Shown: piece by piece, positions 1 through 15,300 of the stretch | Numbering within the stretch: position 1 is the first letter of the stretch | Layout of the letters: each line of letters starts with the position of its first letter | Source of the DNA: Phoronis australis | Lineage: Eukaryota; Phoronida; Phoronidae | Reading direction: 5' to 3' | DNA: 64,000 nucleotides | Assembly: GCA_002633005.1 (NCBI GenBank) | Contig: NMRA01000465.1 | Location: forward strand, 160,472-224,471 | Program-made: the position numbers and the translations under genes | The notes under the pieces: generated by a model | What the model saw: only the letters and a program-made list of their open reading frames with translations | Databases searched by the model: none | What the model was told of the DNA's origin: nothing

Positions 1-8
1 GGACCTAC

Positions 9-305
9 CTGCAGGACACAGTCGACCATCATCAGCAGTAGCTTTGGGACAATAACGCCCACTCAGACAGGGGAGTGTCGTGTTCATACCCTGGTCAGGG
101 CATCGTTGACCTGCCTCACAGTTCTTACAGATGGCCAGTCCAGTGGATGGTCCATAAGTGCCCTTAGGACATATGGTAGGAGAGACAGCTCCTTGGACAC
201 AGTAGTGACCAATGGGACAGATGTAACCTTTGACGTTATCTGTGGGACGGGCCAAGTTGGAGCCTTCCACACAGATGTAGCCAGAGTCACATGGCATGGT
301 GACAC
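9..305 (-). CDS. Exon w94 (3'-most visible), Cys-rich cassettes
   Basis: 297 bp, phase 1 in and 1 out. Donor GTAGGT touches the left window edge, so the gene continues beyond it. Residues include CDSGYICVEGSN, CPIGHYCVQGA, CPKGTYGPSTG, CKNCEAGQRC and SGRYCPKATADD, ending CPAG. It lacks the usual GYYC spacing at GQRC and SGRYC, so it is one of the more divergent exons. Acceptor is TTTGTAG. Confidence 0.85.
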
Positions 306-3300
306 CTACAAACAGGCAGAGGTTGTCATGACACCACAATATCATCCGGATTTTGCAAGTGATATAAAGTATGTTCTTAGGACTACATTTATTCAGGGCT
401 TGGAAAGACCAATGACAAAAAACACGGAAACTTTTACGGCCCAAATCATGCCTGATAACCACCCTTGAAATGGTCAATGTGAACCTTTCCCCGACAAAAA
501 TCGTGAGGACTAAAAAAAAAACGTTACCACCATTAGTAGCATGCGTCTGCGTCCTTTTAGCTCGCCCGTCCACTCCCAACCCGCACATTTTTGGCTGCAG
601 AGCGGTAGTATTTGTCGCCGCGCTTAACAATAACACGAGACGCCATTGAAAATCCCACCACGCTGTCCCAGATGCCCCGGCAATGTTGACAATTTACGTT
701 CCTCCGAAACATAAAGAGCAACTTCCGTTTTTCGAGGTGAACGCTGTCTGCAACGCCGCGGTAAGAAAGGAATTTGCCGCGGAAATTTTATATCAAATCG
801 GATTTTTTTACGCGGAAATATTATAAAAAAAGCGGAAAGCACATTTGAAAAAAGCGGAAATCCGCGTTTCCGCGGAAAATTCCAAGCCCTGATTAATAAC
901 TCTCATTAACAACTTGGACAATGGGCAGAACATAGTATGTCATACAGAGCATTGTGTTCATTCCAAATGAACTACAGAACTACTCTTCACTTTTAATTAT
1001 TATCTAACTAATAATAAATCCAATACTTGTGCTCAAGAACAGTTCTTAGGACTACTTTCAAAAGTCTATAAAGCAGCACATGTATACTTTTTGTGCGTAC
1101 ACAAGCTGTCATTACCTGATCTCCCATTAAAACATGGGCATGAAAAGAGTAGTTACAACTGTACAGTCATTCATGAGCAGATATTTCCCTCAAAGGACCA
1201 CATGTATCTTTACTAGAGACAAAGTGGTGTACAGTATTGAGAGGTACACGACTCAATACTGAGTGAGGATGTATCATTATTGGAGCTGAGGGGAGTAGTG
1301 TTGACAGTACACTAAAGGGTAATAGTCGGACATAACATGCCCGTATTTTGAGAACCAGTTTTCTCCACTGAATAACAGACATCAAACTGGTTCTCAAAAT
1401 GTTGGCACGTTATGTCCCACTATTACCCACTACTCAATACAGAGCACGTATATCACTAGAGACAAGGAGAGTACAGTATTGAAGGTACACTATACAAAGT
1501 GAGCCCATAGCATTACTAGAGCTGAGGGACGTACAGTGCTGATGGTGGACAACTGAATACTGGGTGAAAACATACCATTACTAGAGCTGAGGGGTGTACA
1601 GTATCTGCCAGCTGGACAAGGTGCACAGTCAGAGTAGTTCTTGTTGCCTGCACTCCTAGCCATGGTACCATCAGGGCAGGGTACAGGGGTGTAGCTCCCT
1701 TCTGGACAGTAGTTACCTATGGGGCACAGTCCCTCAGTAGGGTTTGGCTCAATGGTTGAGCCATTACAATAGTACCTACAATCATCAACAAGTCACCAGC
1801 GTTATGTTGTGTCACAAAATTTGGGATTTGAAGAGAAATTGAAGAGATTTGCTGTTGAATCGCACAAGACAGAGGAGCACGTACTTCACAAGCAACCTAG
1901 CTATACTCAGTTTATCTCTGTTCTAAAAACATTCCACAGATTGCTGTAGTGAGTCTCAGTCTGACACTAAACTACTGTCTAGAACTAGACGTAATGGACA
2001 AAGGCTTAATAGTCTGAAACTAGACATTGAACATCAGCATTAATGATTAATGAGCTTAAATAAGAAATTCAACACATTTCCACAAAAAAATAAAAAATGA
2101 CTGTCCGTTAAGTTAAAAAGTAACCTAGATTTACTGAGATATCAGACTTTGCTGTAAATAGTTTATACCTTTCAACCCGCCATCTTTTTGATCACATCAC
2201 GTGACCTAATGCATATAAGTCCGAAAAGATTTCTGCTCCCGACCGGGACTCGAACCCAGGACCTTCTGGGACCTACAAGTTTGAATGTAGCACACAATTC
2301 ACTTACCCAGCAAAGCAGAGTCCTTCTGGCTCTGACAGTCCCCACTTTTGACAGTAAAACTTGGGAGTGCATTGCTGACATTGAGTGACACTTGTCCTGC
2401 CAGTGATGTTGTTGAATGTGCCAGGTGGGCAAGGGTGTTGGGTGGCCGTCTCGGTGCCGTTTGGACAGTAGTAACCACTTGGACAGGTCTGGTTAGACAG
2501 GTCACTGACTGCATATAGACTGTTATCACAGAAGTAGCCTGGAAAGCAATGAACACATACATGACAAACGAAGGGGAGCATGATTATGTGACTATGATAG
2601 AACTAAGAGAAATTATGCTGTAAACAGTTCATAGAGCCAAGAGGCATTATGCTGTAAACAGTTAGTTCATAGAGCCAAGAGGTATTATGTTGTAATCAAT
2701 TCATAGAACCAAAATGCTGTAAACAGTTCATAAAAAGGGTATAAGCTGTAAAGAGTTAATTGCGAAAATTCTCCAGATCGTGTAATAACACACAAAAAGT
2801 GTTTTGTATGCGGATGGATGAACAATAACTACTCAATATTAGTTTCTTGGGACTTAAATACAAAACCAATGATAAAACATTGCAAAGACAACACAACAAA
2901 AGAACAGAACATTAATCATAACAAGTCTGCGTACCTTCGATACACTCTTTACATGACCAATGTCCGACTTCATTCTGGTAGAAACCATTTGGACATCTAG
3001 TGGGAGTCTCTGTGTTCACTAGACAGTAGTGACCAACTGGACACCTATAGTCAAATGGTGTAGGGGTGGTCTGTCCAGGGGGGCAATAATAGCCCCTACT
3101 ACACTGATCAGTCACAGCACTGGCCCCCGACTCATTACAGTAGAACCCAGCAGTACATGGGGTGCACTCAGACTGTGAGCGCAAGTTGAGGCCGGCATTA
3201 AACGTTCCATTACGGCATGGGAGTGGTAGATCACTGCCTACAGGGCAGTAATGACCGTTCGGACAGTCCACCTCCCGGGGCTGCTCTGATCCAGTAGGGC

Positions 3301-6300
3301 AGTACCAGCCAGCGTCACAATCGGCGACAGGCAAGGCCAGACCACTGATGTTACAGAACTTGCCAGCGGTGCAGTTTTGCATTTCCCATGATCCTTTGGG
3401 GCAGAAGAAACGAGGCTGGCACTCACCACCAGTGGAGTCCTGAAAGTGTCAGTCAGTGTCATAGAAGAGTAAGGAAGTATGGAATTCAAAACCATTCCCA
3501 GAGTAAATAGAGAAAATCTGTGAGTTTTTAAATCTTACAAGACTCGTGTGACCATTACATGTCTTTTAACACTGACGAGAAAATGTTACCAGAATAGTTT
3601 ACGAAATTTGATCTTATCAAAAATTGGTGCAGCAAAATTCAGTTAATTTTCATTTTCTTCTGCTCAATAATATTTTGAACCAGCTTTCCTTTAGATTTCG
3701 CAGTAATTGTTACTCTGACGCATTTCGATGATTTCGATGAAATTCACTTTTCATGAACTAAAGATGACTGCACAAGAGATGAACTGACTGGTCTCCACTT
3801 ACTGATGGTTGGGGTTGTGGAGCGCCCAGTTCACAGTACCACCCTTCATTACACTCTCCAGATGGCGCTACGCTGCCATTGCCAGCACAGTACATGCCCG
3901 GAGGACATAAGAGGCAGGCTGAGGGATTCTGTTGACCTGTAGATGGAGATACCATAAAAATGCACATAAACAACACACAGCTATTTGAAAAAAATAAACT
4001 TAACATACACTTGAGATTACAGGCTAGAAACACGCTGTAAAATTAGAATAATTGATCATCCAAAAATATGCAAATAATGTGCTCAGAATTTTAAAACACG
4101 TTTAAGTGCAGTTGCAACAATTCAATTTGGCAAGCGATCTAAGGGCTATGACAGCTCAAAGAAAAGAGGTTTTCATAGAATTTCAAATTCAACATGATTA
4201 ATGGTCAAATTGAGATGGTTTATTAAATTAAAGCAATAAACATGTTGATTGTCAGACAATAACAAAGATGGGCTGAAATACACTTAAAATTAACATCACT
4301 TAGAGAATAAAGCACGTTACACAGTAACATTACCTGTCTTATTGTTGAATGTTCCAGGTGGACAGGGATAAGTGGTTGGGTCAGGTGTCTCCAGGGGGCA
4401 GTAGTGTCCAGCTGGACATTGGTTATCTGAGTAGTCTGTTGAGTTACCATAGCAATAATAGCCAGCTGGGCAGCTCTTGCACGTGACTGAAAGTATTGCA
4501 TTAAGTAATGCCAACTAGGAAACGAACATTGACTGCCGATGATTAACTTATAAGCATTACACATTAAATCATACATAAAATAACTTAACATTACATAACT
4601 GATATAACACATAACTTATACATAACGTAACTTATACATAACATAACTTAGTTTCACATACTTATCACTTCATAAAGACTTTGAATTACTAATACACTTT
4701 TGTCACATAAAGGAGAAAATTAGTTCCCTAATGACAGAAATTTGGAATAACAATTTATTGCTGAGTGTATTGTCCAAAAGAACACCAGTATGATGAATCA
4801 ATTTTATTTATTAATTAAAGTGTTCATTGTACTTACATTGTGTGGGAGAGTTCTGGTAGAATCCAGGAGGACACCCATCAGGCCAGACTGTTCCAGAGGG
4901 GCACTTGGAGCCCGGGGGACACTTGTCGCCTATGATGGGGTGAACAGTACCTGTTGGACACTGGTCACTGTTCAACATGGTGGGGTTCGGTTTGTCCGCA
5001 CCGGATACACAGTAGTAACCATTGTCACAGAGAGCAGTGGGTGTGGTCAGATGGGTACCTGGAGAGGAGACAGTGATTAGCATGACTGACATGTCATGAC
5101 CATGGTCATTCATCTGGCACACAACAGATATTTCTTCAACTACTAAGCCCATTGAACTGCTCAAGGGAGAAAACATAATACTAAGCCACCAAATGATTGT
5201 AAACGGGATCTTGTTGCTGCTGCAGAGCAACTTGGTGTAAGTTGAGAATGAACTGTATAACAGTGTGGTTACCAAGGAAACTTGAGTTGTGGTGTATTGA
5301 CGGCATGCAGCACACAGTGTAATTAGTAATACCCACCCAAGTGTTTAATGACCTTGACCCTTACCTTGACAATACTTGCCCCTTTCACAGGGGGTACACT
5401 CAATGGCTGCCTTCAGTCGCGTCACGTTACTGTATGTGCCAGCAGGACATGGCTGGTGGTTGTGCCCTGTACCATTTGGACAGTAGTAGCCCTCAGGACA
5501 CTCCTGCAGTACAGTGGAGAGTAAACCTGGGGTGACACTGCTGGGCACGCAGTAGTAGCCTGAAAATAACACAAGCTCACTTGAAATGCACATCAATTTT
5601 AATTTTATTAAAACATATGATTAATGGCAAAGCGAACTGCAAAAAGTGCGTGGATATGAGGAGTTTTGTGGCAGAATTTATAGCCAGGAACACAATGTCT
5701 TACATGTCCTTTTCTGGGAAATACGAAGCCAACCCAATCATGGACCTACTGAGGATTACATTCTGTCTCCTTTTATGGGCGATATAGAGCTAGTCATGGA
5801 TAATGTTCAGCAGTCTCTGCAAATGAAACTGAACACAATTTAGTCAGCGTGCAACAACTAGTGCCACCTACCTTCTGGACATGTCTGACAGCTGTCTGCA
5901 CCTTGACTGTCTGTGTAAGTACCAGCCAGACAACTCTGATAGATGGCGCTGCCTTCAGGACAGTGGACACCTATAGGACAGATGACAGCTGTGTCGATGC
6001 TGGAACCTTCAGGACAATAGTAGCCTGAAAAAAGTACAGTAAGGTAATAACTGTCATTTAATTTCTATCACAACCAAAACTTACAAAAGGAATGGTTCTA
6101 TTTTGACAACTCGTATATTGCCATATGATCGATGCTACAGCAACACAGATGGTGAAGAGACACAATAAATATTGTCAATGAACACATTCTATTCATGAAG
6201 AAGCACAATGAATGCAATGGAGACCTTGTTTTTTGGATGCCTCCCAGTTTGTTGTTTATAGAAATTATACAAGAGGTGCTCACCAGCTTTACAAGGTCCA

Positions 6301-9300
6301 GATGGGGCAATCAGAGCCAGACCATTACAGTAGCGTCCAGGAGTACAGGGTAGACACTGAACATCACTGGATAGTTGGCTGGCGTTAGAGAAGGTGCCAT
6401 TAGGGCACTCAATGGGGTATTGGGTGCGCTGTGGGCAGTAGTACCCAATGGGGCACGCTTCGTTGTCAGCACGGTAGGATCCAACAACACAGAAGTAACC
6501 TGCAATACAACATTGTGATGTCACATGTTTCATAGCGTAGACAAATGGTGTACATGACTGTAATAAAAAGTTAAAGTTTAAAATTTCTATCATTAAAAGC
6601 ACAATGCTAAATGTTAAGTTCACTGAATGTAATATAAGAACACTAGGTATTTTAAAATCATTATTAGAAATAAATGTTAGTTAGAGCACTATGTGAAAAC
6701 ATGTTGCCATGCAACCCTTGTCTCACCTGCTAGACAGGGTCCGCTGACAGCTGTCAATCCTGTCTCGTTACAGAAGTCCCCTCCAGTACAGTTAAGACAC
6801 TCTATCTCCTGAGTAAGACCCGTGGCAGAACTGTATGTGCCCTCAGGACAGCCGATGGGCTCAGCTGTACCCTCTGGACAGTACGAGCCAGCTGGACATA
6901 TGTCAGCATTCAAACCTATAGGGGGGATATTGTCAAGTGAAAGGAACATTCTAGAAATTGAACAAGAGTTTATAACACCATGAGAAAAATCAAACTTCGT
7001 TTTCAATTTCAATTTCAATGGTTGAATAGTTGGAGTTCACAACAACAAAATATAAGCACTATCCCAGTTATATGACAACGGAATATTTCAAGCTTTAAAT
7101 TGGGTGTAATGACTTATTATGCAACTAAGGTAAACATAAAAAACTTTAGTCAATGCACTATCCTACCCAGATTAGGCGTAGTCTTGTCAGCTCCAGAGCG
7201 ACAGAAGTATCCAGCGGCGCAGGGCCTGATGGGATAGGTCATGCCTTCCATGTCACATGCCATGCTGCCAACGCATGCTGTACAGTCACTTTTAGACTTC
7301 AAACCTGATTGGACAGAAGTGTCAGTGAAAGTAGTGCAATCAACGACTCATTGCCTTTGTACCATATGAGTGAAAAAATTGTGAATAACAAAATAAACAA
7401 CAAAATTAACATAACTAAAGATGATGCATTAATGCTGACTACTATTTACAAAAGCTGCATTGTGTATAATTATAGTTGTATGTTTAGTACCTGTTCTGTT
7501 ATTAAATGTTCCTTTAGGACATGGATACTCCTCTGCGTAAGTTGTACCATTTGGACACCAATAACCTTCAGGGCATTTGGTGACAGCGAAGTTGACAACT
7601 GGCCCATAGGTGGCATTGCAGTAGAAACCTTCCACACAGGTCTTGCAAGTGTACTGACCAACCACATTCTAGGACAAAAATAAACCCATTCATGAGCCAT
7701 AAGCAAGCCGAGTAATTGAACAGTGCCAAATAAAATTAGGCAACAAAACAGTAGATGATCAATACACGACACAAGTCAGCAACTAGTCAGTGAATCTAAC
7801 TACGAAGCCGAGATTCATGAAGAAAATTATGTTATCGTTCCACAATTAATTCAATATTAAACTCACCTGGAACATTCCTGAGGGGCAGGGGGCAGGTGTG
7901 GCAGACCCTGTGACACAGAAGTGACCCTCAGGACAGGTGTAGTTACCAGGAGTGGCTGTGGTCTGCCCCTGGGGACAGTAGTACCCCTGGGAGCACATAC
8001 CGGCAGGTACAGTCAAACCTGGCTGGTCACAGTATTCACCTAGAGAAATGAACAGATTCAACAGATGTAGAACGGGGTTTGAGATGACATCATGAAATGC
8101 TCATACCAGTTGATACAATGTGTAACTACAACTAAAATGGTCGTAGGGATGACAGCATGGTGCACCTGCTCACTTTCTTGGAGGTACGGTCAAAGACCCA
8201 ACGGTATATGAATTAATTTTGACCGTGAACAAAAACATCATGCGAATCACAATTCATTTAACGTTCAAGGTCTCTGAGAATACACCCAAGAATTGCCAGT
8301 GAGTTCATGAGATAAAAATGTGCTAATTCTCCTTACTAATAAACCTATTGTAAAAACTCTAACAAAATGGAAGAGTATGATGAAGGTTTTGACTATGGTC
8401 TTGAGTCATTTTTAATGAAATAGTTGCCCAAAACATAAGTGATGGTGGTACAGTCTGTTACCTTGAGTACATATAATACAGTCAGATGGCTGTGTGTTGG
8501 ATGTGGTATTGAGGAAGTAGCCCTGAGGACATGATGTGGGGGAGTGGCTGCCTTTGGGACAGTAGTGACCAGTAGGGCACACATTGCCAGTAACTCCATC
8601 TGTGGGTGAAGCCTCACTTGCAGCCAGCGTACAATAATAACCTGCAGAAAATAAGAAAATTAACACTTGGACATTTGTGAGACAATGGAACATTAGGTAA
8701 AATATCCACCAAACTACTACAGAATGTCATATTAACGTCATCATTTTGTGGAAAATAGGTAGAGGTACCTCTACTTTACAATTATCCAGGGGGGTAACTA
8801 CTGTGTTAAGTTGATGAAAAGAAAGTTACACTGCATGCAGGCACTCAGCACAACAGTGAGGTTCTGTCTGTTACAACGGCTCATGAATGACCACGGAGAG
8901 GAATATTATGCACTCATGAAATACATACGACACATACCTTGATTGCACTGTCCAATAGGGGCAGGTCTTTCTTCATCAGGGCAATACCAGCCGGGTGTGC
9001 AGTTGACAGGGGCGTCACTTCCTCCGGGGCAGTACGTGCCAACAGGACATTTACCTCCCTCCAACAGGTTGGTGGGCCGAGGTTCAGTAGAACCACTGAT
9101 GCAGTACCACCCCTCACTGTAACAATATATAACACTTAATTCTAATGCAGAATATACAGTGTACATCTGAGCGTACAGCTAGTGGAGAAAGTTATCCATA
9201 GCAGCATTGCTTCAGAACACAAGAGGGTGAAATTGCATTCATTTTGAGAAATAATACATTTGATTAATATTACGTGTCTGAGGTCTTTAATCATCTTGAT

Positions 9301-12300
9301 AAGAAACCAACAGAAATTAACAAGAAGTAACGTCTAGAATGTAATGCACACCAGGAAGACGGGATGTTCCAGTCTGTTTGTGATGGCTCTACACGACCAA
9401 TTACACATCAAACAGCAGCAGCTTACGATTGGTCACAGTTTTAGACAGTTTCACTAACAATGACCCAGCACACATACCTGCAGTTGGTCGTTGGAGCACT
9501 CAACCCATCACCTTGACAATACATTCCAGGGGTACAAGGCACGCAAGCTGTGCTGTTCACTTGCTGAGGCAGGGCATTGAATGTACCTGTGGAGCATGGG
9601 TACTGGCTGGAGTGCTGCGTTCCCAGGGGGCAGTAGTGACCAGATGGACACACCTTGTCAGAGTAGTCCGTGGAGTTACCAAGGCAATAGTAACCTGGAG
9701 AATGAAGCATGCAATGTGATTTACTTTGATTAAGATTAATTGACATAACTGTGTGCCAAGGCAAAAGAATCATAATGATTTAAAATAATAATACACTCAT
9801 CAACTTAAAGGCAAATCATTCCCTATTAACCTGTTTAGTTTGGAAAAGCTTTATCTTTACTCAACAAGCAGTCCCATATTAACAAATTATTTCAAGCTGA
9901 CTTTCAGCTTGTGACCGCCAAACATGCAAGCTAGTACAATAGAGCTAGCCAGAGAGATGATGGTGACCATATCTTACCAGCAGGGCAGTCGTTACATTGC
10001 CACTTCCCCTCCAGGTCTTGGTACGTTCCAGCTGGGCAGCCAATAGGCAAGTTGCTACCAGTTGGGCAGTAGTGACCTCGTGGACACAGGTCACCGAATC
10101 CTGCAAGGTTAATAAGTACATTGTACACTAGGAAGGGTAATTAGTTCATGACTATATTCAAGAGAGGTGGTTGATTTGAAATAGTTGTAAATTGTATTGT
10201 ACAGAAACAGTACATCTTGACAATGTTTTACAAACTTCTTCCTCAAAATGTTAGAAGTTAGAATTCATAGGATCTCAAAATATTCAGAGTAAACTTTGAC
10301 TTTTAACTATCCTTGAAAAGAACAATGATCCCTGAAGACATGTAACTCCATGTTTAACAATGAAATTTATTACCATAGTGCCGTAAAAATAGGCAGGTGC
10401 CTGGTGCCTTCTGTGGTGCACCAGATGAGCTTAGTGCTAAGGCAACTCAATTGGGCCCATTGCACTTATCACCTGATTAGGAATCACAAGGATCCCTCAG
10501 CATGGGGTTCCTCGTGAGAATTCTTCAATTAAAATCTTCCCATTTTCTCAGGAAATTAGAAATTTGAACTTGCACGAATTTCTACCTGGCAAGTTATAAT
10601 ATTTTAGCAGATTGCAAAGCCCCTGAAAAGCATGGCAAATTCCACTGGATGTTGGGGAATCTCAGCTTCCAAGCCATGCTTATGGCAGTTTGAACAGGTT
10701 ACATGACCTGTGATGTTTCGGTGCCGGCTAAGTTGCAGTGCCCAGTAATTACTTAGATCACCTGACTGGGAACTGTGTGCTAGACTTATTTTCACAAACA
10801 TTATAACATTGTGAATTTTTGTTATATCAAGGTTTCAATTGCACAGGCCAAGGACATCGAAAAATTCCTCCGTGTTCGCAGCAATGTCCACTGAGACATG
10901 ACGTATGTAGTTTACATACATTGTATTTTTGCAACCAGTTCAAATGGCCATGCCACTAAATGATCCCATTACCTGTGTGTCCACCAATCAGAGGGCAGGA
11001 AGCTGGGTAAGAACTGTTGGTTTCGGCATTGTTTGGGTCTGGCCTGTCCACTCCCGATTCACAGTAATGTCCAGCCTGGCACAGACCAGTCACATTAGTG
11101 GCATGTTCCTCTGAGCAGTAGAAGCCAGCCAGGCAGTCACGACATTGCTGGACCTGAATACAGTAACCAGACAAGGAATTAGTAAGGGCATAGCACAGTA
11201 ACACTGTGAGACTGGGCTTGGGGGAAGGTGACACTAAGCATGAAGGCACTACACTCTCACACGGTGAGACTGGGCTTGGGGAGATGACACTCAGGATCAA
11301 TATATTTAATTAATGCTCAATCGTCACAGAGAAAATGTATCAGTTCCTTGTCTAAGGCATCTCTTAAGAAAAAATCTTAAGCCCTGGAAACAAGTTTTAG
11401 TCTCAAGCTAATAAGATTACAGAGTTTAATACAATGCGTTAAACTTTACATTCAATGTGTCTCCAGACAGACATGACACCTGAGTATTCAAACTGTTCAA
11501 AGTGATGCAAACGACTAACTTGACAAGTAATCTTTATGAAGCAAATTCCAACTATTTGACAAACTAAAATCAATTGGTATTTGCCCACAACTCTGTGCAG
11601 TCAAGCCACTTACAGTATAGAGGTTCTTCTGGTTGCTGTAGGTTCCTTTTGGACACGACTTCCAGTCGAGTCCAGTGCCATTAGGGCAGTAATAGCCCTC
11701 TGGACAGTCATGGTAGCCAGACTGAGGGTCACCAGAGGTCACATTTTCAGGTAGACAATAATACCTGAATAGACAAAAGTTACCACTTACACCATGAATG
11801 TATAGAGTCCTGAATGCAACAGAATAACAATCCGGGGCCACTCCCTGGCTACAGTAATGTCATACAGTGCAACCAATTGAACAACATAGAGTTATGCAAA
11901 TTAACTTGAACTAAATTTGAAACAACTGTTCTTTGCAGTGAAGTGCAAGCAGACGTTTTCACATAATTAGCAGCTTCATACTTCACATGACAACACAGTA
12001 TTTTAAATCTTGACTGCAATATTTGGTGCTGATTCGTCTACAGAGCCATGGACACCTGAGCCCAGTTTCTAATCTCTAAATTTAGACTCAAAAATAAAAC
12101 CAATCATGCTGCAGTATTTAAACGCAAATTTTTGTAAGTTTACTCAAAGTACGTTATTCGATTGGTAAATATTCAAGTCATGTTTTGAGTACATAGATTA
12201 GATCCCAGGTAATGCTGATGGTCAAAGAACTGACAGGCAGAGACACCACTGTCAATAGGTGTAAATAGTTAAATGCTGATTGACCACGACGACTCACCCA

Positions 12301-15300
12301 TCTGGACAAATGTCACACTCCCATCGTCCAGTGCTGTTAGTGAACTGACCAGATGGACAGGAACGTGGGGAGGCGGAGCCTTCAGGACAGACCAGACCAA
12401 TAGGACAGTGTATCTGACTTCGTATGTAAGACCCTACAATATAAGGAATTTTAAATTTTGTGTGAATATTAAGAAAATACAAGTTCTAAGTAGCAAGCAA
12501 CGTAGTTTTACAAAAAAAAATTATTTTGAAATTATTGAACAAGATCAATTAAACAAGGACATAAATTTATGCGGAGAGTTTGCAAATATTCACTCCCACA
12601 GGAAGACGACACCCAAACTCACCTGTGGGACAGTAGTACCCCTGTTGACACCTGCCTTCAGGTTCTGTCAAGCCAGTAGACTCACAGTACCAGCCCTGAA
12701 GACAGGCTGTACATTCAGACGCTTGACTCAGTACTGTTGTGTTGGAGTAAGTGCCGTTAGGACAACGCTCTGGAGTGTGTGTGCCTGCAGGAAGGAGAAG
12801 TGGAAACTGTTAGCATGAGATAACGCCACTGGACATCTACTCCATTCTGGATAATACACATTTGATTGAACACATAATTATTATCATAGTTCAACAGCAT
12901 CCTGTCAAATGTGGTAAACATATATGCGGACTTGCAATCATATATACTGCAATTATAAAAGAACACAGCTTTTGTTTAGCAACACCAAGTTACACAATAG
13001 TGAAGTGATTCACCTGGCTAAATCAAATGTTATAATGTTGATCTCACCAGGTAGGAAAATAAGGCAGCCCAATTGATGCCAAAAACATGACTTCGTTTAA
13101 TCGCTTACATGTTACAGTTATTGACTTACCCAAGGGACAGAACCTGCCAGCTGGACATATGACCTGTTGAGCTGCAGAGGACGCAGCTGGACAATAGTAG
13201 CCAGGGTCACACTGACTGGTGGGTTCAGTCTGATGAAGGCTGTCACAGTACCAACCTACAGAGGGAGTGACCGCAACAAGTGGTTGATAAAAGGCAAAAG
13301 GATTTCCATGAAACTAGAGAAACAAGCGCTGTTAACAGAACACAGTATTTGATCTGATTTTGCATGAATTTAAAAGTAACATAGAGAAGGTAAAATTTCA
13401 ACTATTAAATGTAAAAAATATGTCAAATGAAAAGTCATGCACATTAAATATTTTAGCTAATTATTGACTCATATTAAATAGCACCCACTTGCCTATTAAT
13501 TAAATGACTTGGATGTGTTCCGACAGAATAGCATACTGCACACTCATTATTGCTACTAATCAACAACACAGTGTCAGCACAAGACCAGTACTACCTACCA
13601 TGAGTACAGTCACGGCAACTGGTCACGTTCTGCAGACCTGTGTAGTTAGAGAAAGTGCCCACAGGACATGAGATGGGTTCATTGGTTTGTTCTGGGCAGT
13701 AATAGCCAGCCGGACATATATGGGCGTCTGACCCCTGCATAGGCGTGGCTGTCCTGGCCCCTGTCCTGCAGTAGTAGCCAGGGCTACATGGGTAGGTGGG
13801 ATGAACAGTACCCTCTGTACAATAATAACCACCTGAAATAAGTACACAGTGGATTAAATGACCAATGAATTTAAATACGACTTTGATCTTTCTTCCCAAT
13901 AAGTTGTCACTCACATGTGAAAGCTAAAGGAGATTACATACTCCGCTGGAAATATGTTCCCCAAACACTTGCATAGATTTATTAATATTTACTGAATTCA
14001 TAAACAGCATACCTTCTATATCGTGATAAGACATTGAAATACGCCTTTTCACTAGTTTTCAATAAAAAGTAGTTGGTGGGCAGCATTCCATGAATGTGTG
14101 TGCAGAAAAAATACAGTGACATTACCCAGGGCTTTTTGTAAAATCTTTGCAGCCACCATGCTGTCAAATTGTCACTGCTGTGGAATAATTTATACATTAT
14201 GTCTCAAAACTTCAGTTAATGAAAGAATTGTGATTCATCTCTGCCAATTTGGCCAGTGTTGCACACCAGAATTAGGCATTTCGGTCAAGGGACGGTAAGT
14301 TTGAGCTATCACAACACTGTACCCATTTCACAAATGTCATAACACGTCTTCAAGAAAATATCTGTTGTATTTTATTGCTGTCAATACCACAGCTTTTTCC
14401 AGTTTATATTCTTTCAAAAATGATTCAAACAAATACATGTCTGACTATCTAAACCTTGAGATTTCGCAGTGTGTTCAAGAGGAGAGAATTCACTTATCCA
14501 TGTTTTCTTTCATAACATCTAGCATCTAAAACGTATTAAACAAAAGATGGGGGACTTACCAAGACAAGATGTACAGTCAGATTCAGACTGAAGGCCAGTG
14601 TTGTTGTTGAATGTCCCAGCAGGGCAGCGGTACTCGGTCGAAGAGTTGGTACCACTAGGACAGTAGTGACCTGTAGGGGCAAGCAACAGACAAGGGTCAC
14701 CACCATTATACACTGACCACTACAGAGCCACTAGTGACTAGGACAGTAGTGACCTGCAGTGGAGAGCAACAGATAGGGGTCAGTACCATCATACAGTGAA
14801 CACTGCATACTCCTAAATTCATGAAGCTTTAAATACACGTACATTGGATAGAAGCATTGTTTCTTTCTTACTAAGAGGACATTAGAAAATCCAGGTAAAA
14901 TTAACCCTTTAGAATGGAAATAAAAATTGTGACAAAATTTTGCACAATAACATTCAAATATAGATAATAACTAAGAAACTTCAGTTTGACAGACTGCATT
15001 TTGAATAAAACCAAATATGAAATTCTGTGAAATGCTTTGTCACCTTTTTTTCTATTAATCGTATTGGCAAAAACTGATACTGAACAATTAAACTTTTTCT
15101 ATTAATAGGAACTAGAATGATTTACTGCAGTATTACCATATTGTCTACATGACCATTGTGTCATCCAGTTGATATAAAGCAATGTATATAAGAACTAACA
15201 AGTTTTAAAAGTGATATTATCGATGAGAAAATAATAAATTTTCCTGAAAGAAGCAGTAGAGCGAATTTGAAGCTGCAGCCTCCGCAGCTGAAGCCTAATG

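Larger units (their letters stand above)
306..1575 (-). other. Intron w93/w94 (1.27 kb) rich in repeats
   Basis: This intron holds the TIR element at 394-891, the tandem array at about 1203-1618 that runs into exon w93, and the hairpin at 1317-1428. I see no further cysteine-rich frame in it. Confidence 0.7.

Noticed and set aside
2185-2300. A functional tRNA gene
   Set aside because: The T-arm is intact, but no acceptor stem, D-arm or anticodon arm pairs around it.
12273-12818. Plus-strand open frame of 181 codons
   Set aside because: It runs antisense through exons w74 and w73 and an intron, has no recognisable motif, and its Cys and Thr content mirrors the opposite-strand cassettes.
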